Positions 15,546 to 21,844 of a DNA stretch of 24,076 nt are shown piece by piece. The position numbers were made by a program, and so were the translations under genes. The stretch comes from a virus. The stretch covers positions 1 through 24,076 of IMG/VR virus record IMGVR_UViG_3300045999_002012, one strand, 5' to 3'. Numbering within the stretch: the first letter of the stretch is position 1; each line of letters begins with the position of its first letter. Below the pieces are notes generated by a model. That model was not told where the DNA came from. It saw nothing but the letters and a program-made list of their open reading frames with translations, and made no database searches.

Positions 15546-15887
15546 ATGGCGCATTTTGCAGAAATAGATGAAAACGGTGTAGTGCAGCGGGTGCTTGTTG
15601 TGCCTGACGCTCAAGAACACCGTGGGCATGAATTCTTGGCTGACGATCTTGCACTTGGCGGCACATGGGTGCAAACAAGTTACAACGCTCGTATAAGAAA
15701 GAATTACGCTGGCGTTGGTTACACCTTTGACGCAGATCGTGACGCTTTTATTGCTCCGCAACCTTACGCATCCTGGATTTTGAACGAGGACACCTGCCAA
15801 TGGGAAGCCCCTGTGCCATACCCTACTGACGGCGTTCTTTATATTTGGAACGAAGAGACTACTGATTGGGAGGCCGTAAATGGCTGA
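15546..15887 (+). CDS. Small protein of a family widespread in aquatic phages
   Basis: A 113-residue protein beginning MAHFAEIDENGVVQRVLVV, with TWVQTSYNARIRKNYAGVGY (residues about 40-59), DADRDAFIAPQPYASWILNE and CQWEAPVPYP. I recognise this as a compact version of a protein common in cyanophages and other marine phages, often near tail fibre genes. Its exact function is not known to me; association with tail fibres is suggested by position. AAGGAGATC lies just before the ATG. The next gene starts eight bases before its stop. Confidence 0.7.
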   Translation: MAHFAEIDENGVVQRVLVVPDAQEHRGHEFLADDLALGGTWVQTSYNARIRKNYAGVGYTFDADRDAFIAPQPYASWILNEDTCQWEAPVPYPTDGVLYIWNEETTDWEAVNG

Positions 15888-16116
15888 AACACCAAAGAAA
15901 CTAATTGTTGATCTTGCTAAAGGCACACAGGAATATGTCGATCTGACACCTGCCGAACTTGCTCAGCGCGATCAAGATGCGGCCGCTTATGCGGAAGCAC
16001 AACTACTACGCGAACAAGATGCTGCCGCAAAAGAGGCTCTTAGAGCGTCTGCTAAAGCAAAACTTGTTGCTGGCGAACCCCTAACAGAGGATGAAGCAGC
16101 CGTACTGGTAATCTAA
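15880..16116 (+). CDS. Small helical tail-associated protein
   Basis: A 78-residue protein, almost wholly helical and rich in Ala, Glu, Gln and Lys, with a likely coiled coil at about residues 24-62 and the C-terminal motif KAKLVAGEPLTEDEAAVLV. Proteins with this ending occur next to fibre genes in many phages, but I cannot name the function. Its start overlaps the upstream gene. Its stop codon forms part of a hairpin that covers the start codon of the next gene. Confidence 0.65.
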   Translation: MAETPKKLIVDLAKGTQEYVDLTPAELAQRDQDAAAYAEAQLLREQDAAAKEALRASAKAKLVAGEPLTEDEAAVLVI

Positions 16117-16143
16117 CGGTATGCCTACAACGACATACCGTTA
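16114..16143 (+). promoter_or_regulatory. Perfect hairpin over the start codon of the tail hub gene
   Basis: TAACGGTATG (16114-16123) and CATACCGTTA (16134-16143) form a perfect 10-base inverted repeat with a 10-base loop. The left arm contains both the TAA stop of the upstream gene and the ATG of the downstream gene. No Shine-Dalgarno-like sequence is visible before this ATG. The arrangement suggests that ribosomes finishing the upstream gene melt the stem and reinitiate, coupling the two genes. Confidence 0.65.
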
Positions 16144-17236
16144 TCTGTTCGTAGACCTTCCTACCAACACAATCATTGCTGAGTTGCCCTTAACGGCTGT
16201 GGCTTTTACTCAGCAGTTAAACCAGGCTGGAACTTTTACTGGTCGCCTTCTGCTATCGGGAGTCAACGCTGCCGCTTTTAATATCGACGCTTCCACAATC
16301 CCAGGCAAGTGCGGCATTTATGTAGACCGCAACGGCATCTTGGTATGGGGTGGAGTGATTTGGGGTCGCACTTACAACAGCGCCGATCAGACCCTGACCT
16401 TTAGCGCCCGCGAATGGATCTCTTACTTTGAGCGCCGCCGCATAACACAGACGGTTAACTTCAGCGCTATTGACCAGTTAGTGATTGCCAAGACCCTCAT
16501 GGAGGATGCGCAAGATGCACCTTATGGCGACATTGGAGTTCTTTACAATACCGCAGGGCAAACCTCATCAGGCGTTTTGATTGATCGCGTGTATTACGGC
16601 TACGAACTCAAGGGCGTGTTCAACGCCATCCAGGATTTATCACGCCAGGATGACGGCTTTGACTTTGACATTTATATTGAATATGACGGTGTAACTGGGC
16701 TTCCAACTAAGGCTTTCAATACTTACTATCCTCGCAGCGGAACGGCTTATGATCCAAATGACCCCGAGGCTGTTGTGTTTCAGTTCCCTGCGGGCAATGT
16801 TGTCGAGTACGAATACCCCGAGGATGGATCAATTGCGGCCAACACAATCTACGCTTTGGGCGCAGGTTCTAATGAAGGCAAGTTAATCTCCACCGCGCAA
16901 AATCTGTCCTTTCTAACCGATGGCTGGGCGCTTCTTGAGGACCAAGCCAACTACTCCGACATCACCGATCAAACGGTGCTTGATGAGTTGGCCTCGGCCC
17001 AGGTGATTGCCGTGTCGTATCCGCCAACCACTCTCAAGATGGTTGTGCCGCCGTATGTGATACCTGAGTACGGTTCATACAAAGTTGGCGATGATGCTCG
17101 CGTGCTGATCCAAGACAACCGCTTCCCCGAAGGCCTAGATGAGATTTATCGAATTGTAGGCATCTCGGTGCAACCTGGTGAGGATGGCCCTGAACGCGCT
17201 ACTCTTACTTTGACCCAGGGTTCAGGAGAAGCGTAA
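16121..17236 (+). CDS. Tail hub / tail-associated minor tail protein (Gp37-like)
   Basis: A 371-residue protein resembling the actinophage minor tail proteins that form the baseplate hub below Dit. Visible features: an N-terminal beta domain (TTTYRYLFVDLPTNTIIAEL; VAFTQQLNQAGTFTGRLLLS), YVDRNGILVWGGVIWGRTYN with FSAREWISYFERRRI at about residues 67-107, and a C-terminal segment (YKVGDDARVLIQDNRFPEGL, then YRIVGISVQPG). These fit the Siphovirus ReqiPepy6 Gp37-like family. No enzymatic domain is evident. Hub genes usually follow the Dit gene directly; here six adhesin-type and two small genes lie between. Its start is inside a hairpin and lacks a clear ribosome site. Confidence 0.72.
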   Translation: MPTTTYRYLFVDLPTNTIIAELPLTAVAFTQQLNQAGTFTGRLLLSGVNAAAFNIDASTIPGKCGIYVDRNGILVWGGVIWGRTYNSADQTLTFSAREWISYFERRRITQTVNFSAIDQLVIAKTLMEDAQDAPYGDIGVLYNTAGQTSSGVLIDRVYYGYELKGVFNAIQDLSRQDDGFDFDIYIEYDGVTGLPTKAFNTYYPRSGTAYDPNDPEAVVFQFPAGNVVEYEYPEDGSIAANTIYALGAGSNEGKLISTAQNLSFLTDGWALLEDQANYSDITDQTVLDELASAQVIAVSYPPTTLKMVVPPYVIPEYGSYKVGDDARVLIQDNRFPEGLDEIYRIVGISVQPGEDGPERATLTLTQGSGEA

Positions 17237-17856
17237 TGGCCTACATCAACCAACCACCAGCCTTGCAGCAGATGTTTGCCGATCTCGACAGCCGACTGCG
17301 CAAACTGGAAACGGCGCAACGCTTCACCGCCCCTGATGTTACAACCGAGCCAACCTACCCACGCGTAGGCGACATCATCTTTGATAACACCGAGGACTTG
17401 ATGAAGTATTGGAACGGCACAGCCTGGATTGAGTTTGCCGATAACAACCTGGGAACATCAATTGTTGTGACCACAAATGCTACGCTGAAAACGGTCAACA
17501 ACAACATTGTTTTCACAGGACAACCATTGACGATTGAGTCGCAGCGTATTGGCAAGATGATCACGGCCTACGCAGAGATTTTGGGAACAACTGTGACCAA
17601 CTGGGGAACTGGGCAGATTTATTTTCAGTTGCCCGCAGGATTTCCAACTTTTGCCCATGAGGTTGTGTCGGCTGGATCAATTACAGATGGAGGCACGACC
17701 TACACTATCTTTGGAGTGATAGCCCAGGGTGATAACAAGATGTACCTGTGGCATCCAACTTCAAACGGTGGATCAGATACTGTAACTTATAACAAGCCAG
17801 CCGTTCTAGACGCAACTTCTACCATTGTTATAAATGGCGTTGCTTTGATTGCATAA
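17236..17856 (+). CDS. Minor tail protein with N-terminal coiled coil
   Basis: A 206-residue protein. It opens with a short amphipathic helix (LQQMFADLDSRLRKLETAQR, residues 10-29), likely a trimerising coiled coil. A small beta motif (RVGDIIFDNTEDLMKYWNGT) of the kind also seen in the protein at 11297 follows, and then a beta-rich body ending in TSTIVINGVALIA. That layout is usual for actinophage minor tail or fibre-type proteins. The ATG overlaps the stop of the hub gene. It is the last structural gene before the lysis cassette. Confidence 0.65.
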   Translation: MAYINQPPALQQMFADLDSRLRKLETAQRFTAPDVTTEPTYPRVGDIIFDNTEDLMKYWNGTAWIEFADNNLGTSIVVTTNATLKTVNNNIVFTGQPLTIESQRIGKMITAYAEILGTTVTNWGTGQIYFQLPAGFPTFAHEVVSAGSITDGGTTYTIFGVIAQGDNKMYLWHPTSNGGSDTVTYNKPAVLDATSTIVINGVALIA

Positions 17857-17872
17857 TTGTTATTATTACAAC

Positions 17873-18091
17873 ATGACACCTAATGAATGGCTTGGCATCG
17901 GAGTTGCCGTCAGCACCCTTTTGGGATCGCTGGCAATTGCGGTGCGCTTCTTAGTGAAGCACTACCTGTCCGAATTGAAGCCCAATGGCGGAGCAAGCCT
18001 TCGCGATGAACAGAACAGACAGGGCGCAACAATCAAACGGCTAGAGGATCGCATTGATGAGATTTATCGCCTACTCGTTAATCGCGCTTAG
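17873..18091 (+). CDS. Membrane protein with C-terminal coiled coil (DUF2746-like; lysis cassette)
   Basis: A 72-residue protein from ATG 17873; an in-frame ATG at 17849 lies inside the previous gene and would add a non-hydrophobic, Tyr-rich start. Residues about 5-30 form one transmembrane helix (WLGIGVAVSTLLGSLAIAV). A short linker with PNGGASLRDEQNR and a charged coiled coil (IKRLEDRIDEIYRLLV) follow. This layout resembles the DUF2746-type actinophage membrane proteins found beside lysin genes, which may be holins or lysis regulators. No clear ribosome site precedes it. Function is inferred from position. Confidence 0.6.
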   Translation: MTPNEWLGIGVAVSTLLGSLAIAVRFLVKHYLSELKPNGGASLRDEQNRQGATIKRLEDRIDEIYRLLVNRA

Positions 18092-18239
18092 TCTTACAAG
18101 TTGCGGGTATCAAGGCTACACGCGTTATCCTTGCCAAGAATATGAGAACTGGACCAAAGCGGAATGCAATCCACCGCAATGTGAAGCAGTCGGTCAATGC
18201 ACTAAGGACCTACTACCGAATGTGGAAACCGATGGCTAG
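18057..18239 (+). CDS. Small phage lipoprotein
   Basis: A 60-residue protein starting inside the 3' end of the previous gene. ATG 18057 is nine bases after GAGG, while an in-frame TTG at 18054 is less likely. It has a type II signal peptide: MRF, a hydrophobic core (IAYSLIALSL) and the lipobox LTSC, so Cys15 would be lipidated. The mature part (GYQGYTRYPCQEYENW, then AECNPPQCEA and CTKDLL) has four more Cys and would be on the outer face of the membrane. Similar lipoproteins with YRYPCQ and NPP/KPP-C motifs occur in marine phages. The role could be in lysis or superinfection exclusion; neither is shown. Confidence 0.65.
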   Translation: MRFIAYSLIALSLTSCGYQGYTRYPCQEYENWTKAECNPPQCEAVGQCTKDLLPNVETDG

Positions 18240-18516
18240 AAAAAGACTCACACCCGAGGAATTGCACGCTCGCCTGATCGTCACTATTGGCATCCTACTT
18301 GCGTTGGTATTTGCAGGATCGGTCTTTGCCATGCTTTACGCTTTGGTATTTGTGACGCAACCTATGGCTCAAGCCCCTAACGATGCGGCGTTTATAGATC
18401 TAGTGTCGACTCTTTGCGTGTTTCTAACTGGCACCCTTTCAGGCATCCTGAGTGCGAATGGGCTAAAATCTAAACCAAAGCCAAAGGAGGGCGAAATCGA
18501 TGAGCCAACGCGATGA
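18232..18516 (+). CDS. Two-helix membrane protein, holin-like (lysis cassette)
   Basis: A 94-residue protein. I choose ATG 18232, which overlaps the lipoprotein stop by eight bases, because the in-frame extension to 18142 would lie inside the lipoprotein gene and is basic and unlike a start. The N-terminus is basic (MARKRLTPEELHARL), followed by a long hydrophobic helix (VTIGILLALVFAGSVFAMLY), a second hydrophobic segment (FIDLVSTLCVFLTGTLSGIL), and a Lys/Glu-rich tail. Size, two membrane segments, charged tail and location just before the endolysin gene fit a holin or antiholin. Confidence 0.6.
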   Translation: MARKRLTPEELHARLIVTIGILLALVFAGSVFAMLYALVFVTQPMAQAPNDAAFIDLVSTLCVFLTGTLSGILSANGLKSKPKPKEGEIDEPTR

Positions 18517-19015
18517 GTTTGTAGAAGTTGCGCTGAAGGAAGTCGGCACGATTGAAGGGCCAAAAGATAACGAAACCAAGTACGGCGCTTTCACCAAGGC
18601 CAACTTCTTACCTTGGTGCGGATCGTTTGTGATGTGGTGCGCAAACCAAGTAGCGCTAAAGATCCCAAACTGCGTCTCTACTCAAGCAGGAGCAAAAGCG
18701 TTCTTAGACAAAGGCCTATGGCAAGCGGCCGAGGAAGCAACCCCGCTACCTGGCGACATTGTTTTCTTTGACTTTCCAGGCGATGGGATCGACCGCATTT
18801 CCCATGTTGGAATTGTTGTAAAAGACAACGGCAACGGCACGATCACTTGCGTGGAGGGAAATACCAGCCCTGATAAGAAAGGCAACCAAAGAAACGGCGG
18901 CGAATGCTGCTTGAAGGTTCGCGCTTATAAGAAAAAGAACGGCAGTAAATTAGTCAAATCGCAGCCTGTAGCAATTGTGGGCTTCGGTAAACCAAAGTTC
19001 AAGGAGACCAAATGA
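18500..19015 (+). CDS. CHAP-domain endolysin
   Basis: A 171-residue cell-wall hydrolase that would cut peptidoglycan cross-bridges or the stem peptide at the end of infection. It is a single CHAP domain: catalytic Cys40 in PWCGSFVMWC, His102 in ISHVGIVV, and the third polar residue within VEGNTS (Glu119/Asn121). The helix before Cys40 and LPGDIVFFDF (83-92) fit the family. There is no signal peptide and no recognisable wall-binding domain; the tail is short and basic. A strong AAAGGAGGG site lies eight bases before the ATG, within the end of the previous gene. Its stop overlaps the next start (ATGA). Confidence 0.88.
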   Translation: MSQRDEFVEVALKEVGTIEGPKDNETKYGAFTKANFLPWCGSFVMWCANQVALKIPNCVSTQAGAKAFLDKGLWQAAEEATPLPGDIVFFDFPGDGIDRISHVGIVVKDNGNGTITCVEGNTSPDKKGNQRNGGECCLKVRAYKKKNGSKLVKSQPVAIVGFGKPKFKETK

Positions 19016-19254
19016 ACGCAAAGTTAAAAGCAGCACTTGAGTCATACGCACGATCCTTTGTAGTCGCGGCGATTGCCGTCTATTCAGCAGGGGAAACCGA
19101 TCTGAAAGCCATCCTTATTGCGGGTCTAGCCGCAGTTGCTGGCCCAGCGATCCGCGCAATTAATCCAAAGGACCCAGCGTTTGGCTTTATTGCTGACGCG
19201 GTTGATGTTGAGATCAAAGCGCTCGCTAAGAAGTCTAAAAAGAAAACCAAGTAA
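19012..19254 (+). CDS. Putative holin
   Basis: An 80-residue protein coupled by ATGA overlap to the endolysin. Two short hydrophobic segments are visible (SFVVAAIAVYSAG, residues about 15-27, and AILIAGLAAVAGPAI, about 33-47), followed by a soluble stretch and a Lys-rich C-terminus (KKSKKKTK). Small two-helix proteins with a basic tail directly next to a lysin are typical holins. The presence of another two-helix protein before the lysin means either could be holin or antiholin. It is the last gene before a strong terminator. Confidence 0.65.
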   Translation: MNAKLKAALESYARSFVVAAIAVYSAGETDLKAILIAGLAAVAGPAIRAINPKDPAFGFIADAVDVEIKALAKKSKKKTK

Positions 19255-19266
19255 ACCCAGCGAATT

Positions 19267-19304
19267 GCACCCGACTCTCTCCCGAGGTCGGGTGCTTTCT
19301 CTTT
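19267..19304 (+). terminator. Rho-independent terminator ending the late region
   Basis: A perfect nine-base GC-rich stem (GCACCCGAC at 19267-19275, GTCGGGTGC at 19287-19295) with an 11-base loop is followed by TTTCTCTTT. It lies 12 bases after the putative holin stop and separates the structural/lysis genes from the early-type genes. This is the clearest terminator in the window. Confidence 0.9.
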
Positions 19305-19346
19305 GTAAACTGTTAAGGTACCCTTTAGGCTCAAGGAGGCATCATT

Positions 19347-19592
19347 ATGTTGAATGATAAATTCATAGAAATCTTGTCCAAGAGGCAAATTAGGCGCGGC
19401 TCAGAATATTGTGCCTACCAGGATTTGTATAACAAACTAAGCAAAGAGGACCAAAAGGCTCTCGATAATGCGTGGGCAAAGAACTACCCTACAAACCTCA
19501 TTGTTCAAGCCTTGCGTGCAGATGGGCATAAGTGCAGTTCTGACACGATCCGACTTCATAGAAACGGCACTTGCAGATGTCCGAAAGAATAG
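19347..19592 (+). CDS. Small Cys/His-containing protein, possible DNA-binding
   Basis: An 81-residue basic protein, first gene after the terminator. The N-terminal half is helical (DKFIEILSKRQIRRGSEYCA; KEDQKALDNAWAK). Residues about 47-72 could form a helix-turn-helix (YPTNLIVQALRADG and SSDTIRLHRNG). Cys22, Cys63, Cys76 and Cys78 with nearby His61 and His71 could bind zinc. A strong AAGGAGG site lies seven bases before the ATG. The gene is probably first in its transcript, but I could not find a convincing promoter in the short gap. Regulatory function is a guess from composition and position. Confidence 0.6.
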   Translation: MLNDKFIEILSKRQIRRGSEYCAYQDLYNKLSKEDQKALDNAWAKNYPTNLIVQALRADGHKCSSDTIRLHRNGTCRCPKE

Positions 19593-19831
19593 ATGCGCTG
19601 TTAAAAGAACGCGGCAGAATGTATGGCGAGGCCGTTGATAACTTCACGGCTGTTGGCAGAGGTTGGGGCGCAATCCTTAACATCGAGGACATTCCGCCCT
19701 ACCAAGTCGCCCTGATGATGGACTTCCTCAAGACCATTCGTTGCGCGATCAACCCGATGCATGAGGACTCTTGGCAGGACAAAGCGGGCTATTCGGAACT
19801 AGGGAAACGGATCGCTCTCGATGAGTCTTAA
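19577..19831 (+). CDS. DUF6378-like phage protein
   Basis: An 84-residue protein from ATG 19577, which overlaps the previous gene's end; an in-frame TTG at 19571 is less likely. The sequence (ERGRMYGEAVDNFTAVGRGW, then IPPYQVALMMDFLKTIRCAI and HEDSWQDKAGY) matches a small conserved family in phages of several hosts that I know as DUF6378. The function is unknown; members often lie among nucleotide-metabolism and replication genes. Its end overlaps the start of the metallophosphoesterase by 11 bases, so the two are probably co-translated. Confidence 0.7.
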   Translation: MSERIDALLKERGRMYGEAVDNFTAVGRGWGAILNIEDIPPYQVALMMDFLKTIRCAINPMHEDSWQDKAGYSELGKRIALDES

Positions 19832-20855
19832 AGATCAATTTGATGAGATGCCCGAAGGCGTAGAGTCCAACGATGTAAAAGAATTACGCCAGGCCATGCT
19901 TCGATTGCAGAAGCAACTGAAACAATCTAAAGAACGCAACGAGGACCTGGTCTTTGCCACTCGCCAAGCAGCCTACGATGCAATGCTTACTTTTGGAAAG
20001 ATACCGCCAGTTCCAGCCGTGACTATTGATAAACGCAAGGCAAAGGGCGAAGTTGCGCTGTGGCACATGACGGATTGGCAAGGCGCAAAACGCACCGCAA
20101 CTTATAACTCTCAAGTTATGCGCAGACGCGTGATGGAATTTGCAGAGAAAGCCGTCAGGATTACCGACATTCAACGCGCTGATCACCCTGTAAAAGAAGT
20201 AACAATTGCTTTTGGCGGGGACATGGTTGAAGGCTTGTTCAACTTCCCAAGCCAGGCTTTCGAGATTGATAGCACTCTATTTGAGCAATATGTAAATGTT
20301 TCGCGGCTTTGCGTGGATGTGGTCAGGTTTGCCCTGGCTAATTATGAAAAGGTCACCGTGGTCCCCGAGTGGGGAAACCATGGCCGTATCGGATCGAAGC
20401 GCGACAATGTTCCACGATCCGATAACTTTGACCGTATGTGTTATGAATTAGCCCATCAGTTGCTTCAAGGCGAAAAACGCCTGGTGTGGCAAGACTGCCC
20501 CGAGGACATTCAACGCATCGAGATCGGCAACTACCGAGCGCTCTTGATCCATGGAGATGAAGTTGGCCGCAACGGTTTTGCTTCTCCTGGCGCGATAGTT
20601 CAACACGCAAACAAGTGGCGCTCGGGTTCTTATCCTTGGGAGTTTAGAGATGTTTACATTGGCCACTATCACACGCACGCCGAGTGGTCGATGGCCAACG
20701 GACTGGGTGCGGTGTATCAAACAGGTTCAACGGAGTCCGACAATCGTTATGCGGGTGTGATGCTTGCGGCAAGCGCAACTCCATCGCAGCGGCTGCACTT
20801 CATTGATCCAGTCAAAGGTCGCGTGACTGCTGCTTACAAGGTTTGGTTAGATTGA
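19821..20855 (+). CDS. Calcineurin-like metallophosphoesterase
   Basis: A 344-residue putative phosphoesterase or nuclease. Residues about 18-50 look coiled-coil. The metal-binding motifs follow in order: a degenerate first motif at TDWQ (Asp85), GGDMVEG (Asp134), WGNHGR (Asn186/His187), IHGDE (His244), and GHYHTH (His282, His284). The first motif usually reads D-x-H; here it is DW-Q, a variation seen in phage members. Related phage proteins may process DNA ends or nucleic-acid phosphates, but the substrate cannot be told here. The stop region overlaps the 3' end of a minus-strand gene by nine bases. Confidence 0.78.
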   Translation: MSLKDQFDEMPEGVESNDVKELRQAMLRLQKQLKQSKERNEDLVFATRQAAYDAMLTFGKIPPVPAVTIDKRKAKGEVALWHMTDWQGAKRTATYNSQVMRRRVMEFAEKAVRITDIQRADHPVKEVTIAFGGDMVEGLFNFPSQAFEIDSTLFEQYVNVSRLCVDVVRFALANYEKVTVVPEWGNHGRIGSKRDNVPRSDNFDRMCYELAHQLLQGEKRLVWQDCPEDIQRIEIGNYRALLIHGDEVGRNGFASPGAIVQHANKWRSGSYPWEFRDVYIGHYHTHAEWSMANGLGAVYQTGSTESDNRYAGVMLAASATPSQRLHFIDPVKGRVTAAYKVWLD

Positions 20856-20930
20856 GGCTTCTGCCGCATCCACAGCGTCATCAACAGAGTAGGAATGTTC
20901 CTTAGAACAATGTCCACATTCTTTGCACAT
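20847..20930 (-). CDS. 27-residue Cys/His-rich microprotein on the minus strand
   Basis: A short reading frame encodes MCKECGHCSKEHSYSVDDAVDAAEASI. The N-terminus has three Cys and two His within 12 residues (C2, C5, C8, H7, H12), a possible metal site, followed by a small acidic helix. Its ATG overlaps the TGA of the gene at 20931-21139 (TGATG), and a GAGGATG site lies upstream inside that gene, so it should be translated by coupling. Its 3' end overlaps the convergent metallophosphoesterase gene by nine bases. No family is recognised. Confidence 0.55.
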   Translation of the reverse strand: MCKECGHCSKEHSYSVDDAVDAAEASI

Positions 20931-21139
20931 CAGTCATCCTCATAGTCATCACCGTAATCGCTAGTGATCAACCTCATGTCAGAAATGTCGATGCCGTTAT
21001 CTTTTGCTTTATCCATCGCTTCTTTGAAAGTGGAAAGGCAACGGCTAGTTAGATCGGTGACCATGTCGGGATATTGGGCCTCTGTTCCCAACTCAACGGC
21101 AAGGCCGCCTAGACGGATGGATATTTGTGAATAAGCCAT
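20930..21139 (-). CDS. Small conserved-looking phage protein on the minus strand
   Basis: A 69-residue protein. The start is ATG at 21139, preceded by AAAGGGGG at a good distance; an in-frame extension to 21217 would run through the tandem repeat and is unlikely. The sequence (MAYSQISIRLGGLAVELGTE, then LTSRCLSTFKEAMDKAKDNG) shows a strand-type opening and an amphipathic helix, ending in a very acidic tail (DYGDDYEDD). I have a weak memory of similar proteins in actinophages but know no function. It is the first gene of a two-gene minus-strand unit, opposite to everything else in the window. Confidence 0.65.
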   Translation of the reverse strand: MAYSQISIRLGGLAVELGTEAQYPDMVTDLTSRCLSTFKEAMDKAKDNGIDISDMRLITSDYGDDYEDD

Positions 21140-21283
21140 GGTGGACCCCCTTTCTGAAATTATGCCTGTAATTACGCCTGTAATGTATCCGCCACGCCCG
21201 ATCCAGGGTGCTTCCAATTGTCGGTGGGGTGTGCCAAGGTATGCCTTACAAGGGCGGAAGCCCCCCTACAGAAAGGAAGGCTC
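21140..21283. promoter_or_regulatory. Divergent intergenic region
   Basis: This 144-base gap lies between the minus-strand unit and the rightward gene at 21284. It holds the tandem repeat at 21159-21182, a small GGGC-GGAA-GCCC hairpin near 21252-21263, and the two ribosome sites at its ends. Promoters for both directions would be expected. I see a possible leftward -10 (CATAAT complementary to 21159-21164) and a weak rightward pair (TTGTCG 21218-21223, TATGCC 21240-21245), neither strong. Confidence 0.4.
21159..21182. repeat. Tandem 12-bp repeat, possible operator
   Basis: ATTATGCCTGTA (21159-21170) is followed directly by ATTACGCCTGTA (21171-21182), differing at one base, in the divergent intergenic region. 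On the minus strand the first copy contains CATAAT, five of six bases of a -10 box, about 20 bases from the start of the minus-strand gene. The repeat could be a binding site for a regulator of the minus-strand unit or of both directions. Confidence 0.5.
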
Positions 21284-21844
21284 ATGGCCGAGAAATACAG
21301 CCTTGAGGATTACGAAACGGTCGAAGCGCGTCTACGCCGTCTATACGAAAAATACCCAACAGCCCGATTGCTTACAGACCTGATCTACCAGGATGAGCGC
21401 CGCTTTATCTGTAAGACATTCCTCTACCTTGATCCAAAAGACAGCACCCCACATTCAACTGGCTATGCCGAGGAGATTGTTGGCGCTGGGTTTGTAAATA
21501 AAACATCAGCCCTTGAGAACTGCGAGACCTCGTCAATTGGCCGATGCATAAGCAACTCCGTTCTTTGCCTTGGCGCACCAGTTGGCAAGCGCCCATCGCA
21601 AGAGGAGATGCAAAAGGTCGAGCGCTACAAAGCAGAACCACGCAAAGCACCAGTCAAGAAACTCTCCTGGACCGATGATCAGTTGAAACTTGCCGAGGCA
21701 GCCATTCAGACGGTTGCAGCGATGAGCGACAAAGAGAAGTTGCGTGAGTTGTGGACTGGAAGCGCCGAGATCATTGACGCGCCAGTAAACGGAACCACCC
21801 TGAAGGATGTAATCAATGCACGCGTTGCGGAACTAAGTGCATGA
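21284..21844 (+). CDS. Putative ssDNA-binding/recombination (Erf-like) protein
   Basis: A 186-residue protein. ATG 21284 is preceded by GAAAGGAAGG; the in-frame ATG at 21218 would add a Cys-rich stretch through the intergenic region and is rejected. The N-terminal half has YEKYPTARLLTDLIYQDERR, FICKTFLYLD and TGYAEEIVG, then TSALENCETSSIGR (residues 74-87). This last motif is characteristic of a phage family usually placed with ERF/Rad52-like single-strand annealing or ssDNA-binding proteins. The C-terminal part is helical and charged. Its place upstream of a Cas4-like nuclease supports a recombination or replication role. The stop overlaps the next ATG (ATGA). Confidence 0.5.
   Translation: MAEKYSLEDYETVEARLRRLYEKYPTARLLTDLIYQDERRFICKTFLYLDPKDSTPHSTGYAEEIVGAGFVNKTSALENCETSSIGRCISNSVLCLGAPVGKRPSQEEMQKVERYKAEPRKAPVKKLSWTDDQLKLAEAAIQTVAAMSDKEKLRELWTGSAEIIDAPVNGTTLKDVINARVAELSA

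Noticed and set aside
19303-19331. Promoter candidate TTGTAA with 17-base spacing to TAGGCT before the gene at 19347
   Set aside because: Transcription would start at or inside the ribosome site of the gene. An alternative -10 (TAAGGT, 19314-19319) lacks a -35. A promoter is likely in this area but I cannot place it.
21218-21283. Upstream start for the putative ssDNA-binding protein
   Set aside because: The ATG at 21284 has a strong GAAAGGAAGG site, and the extension shows no family-like sequence.
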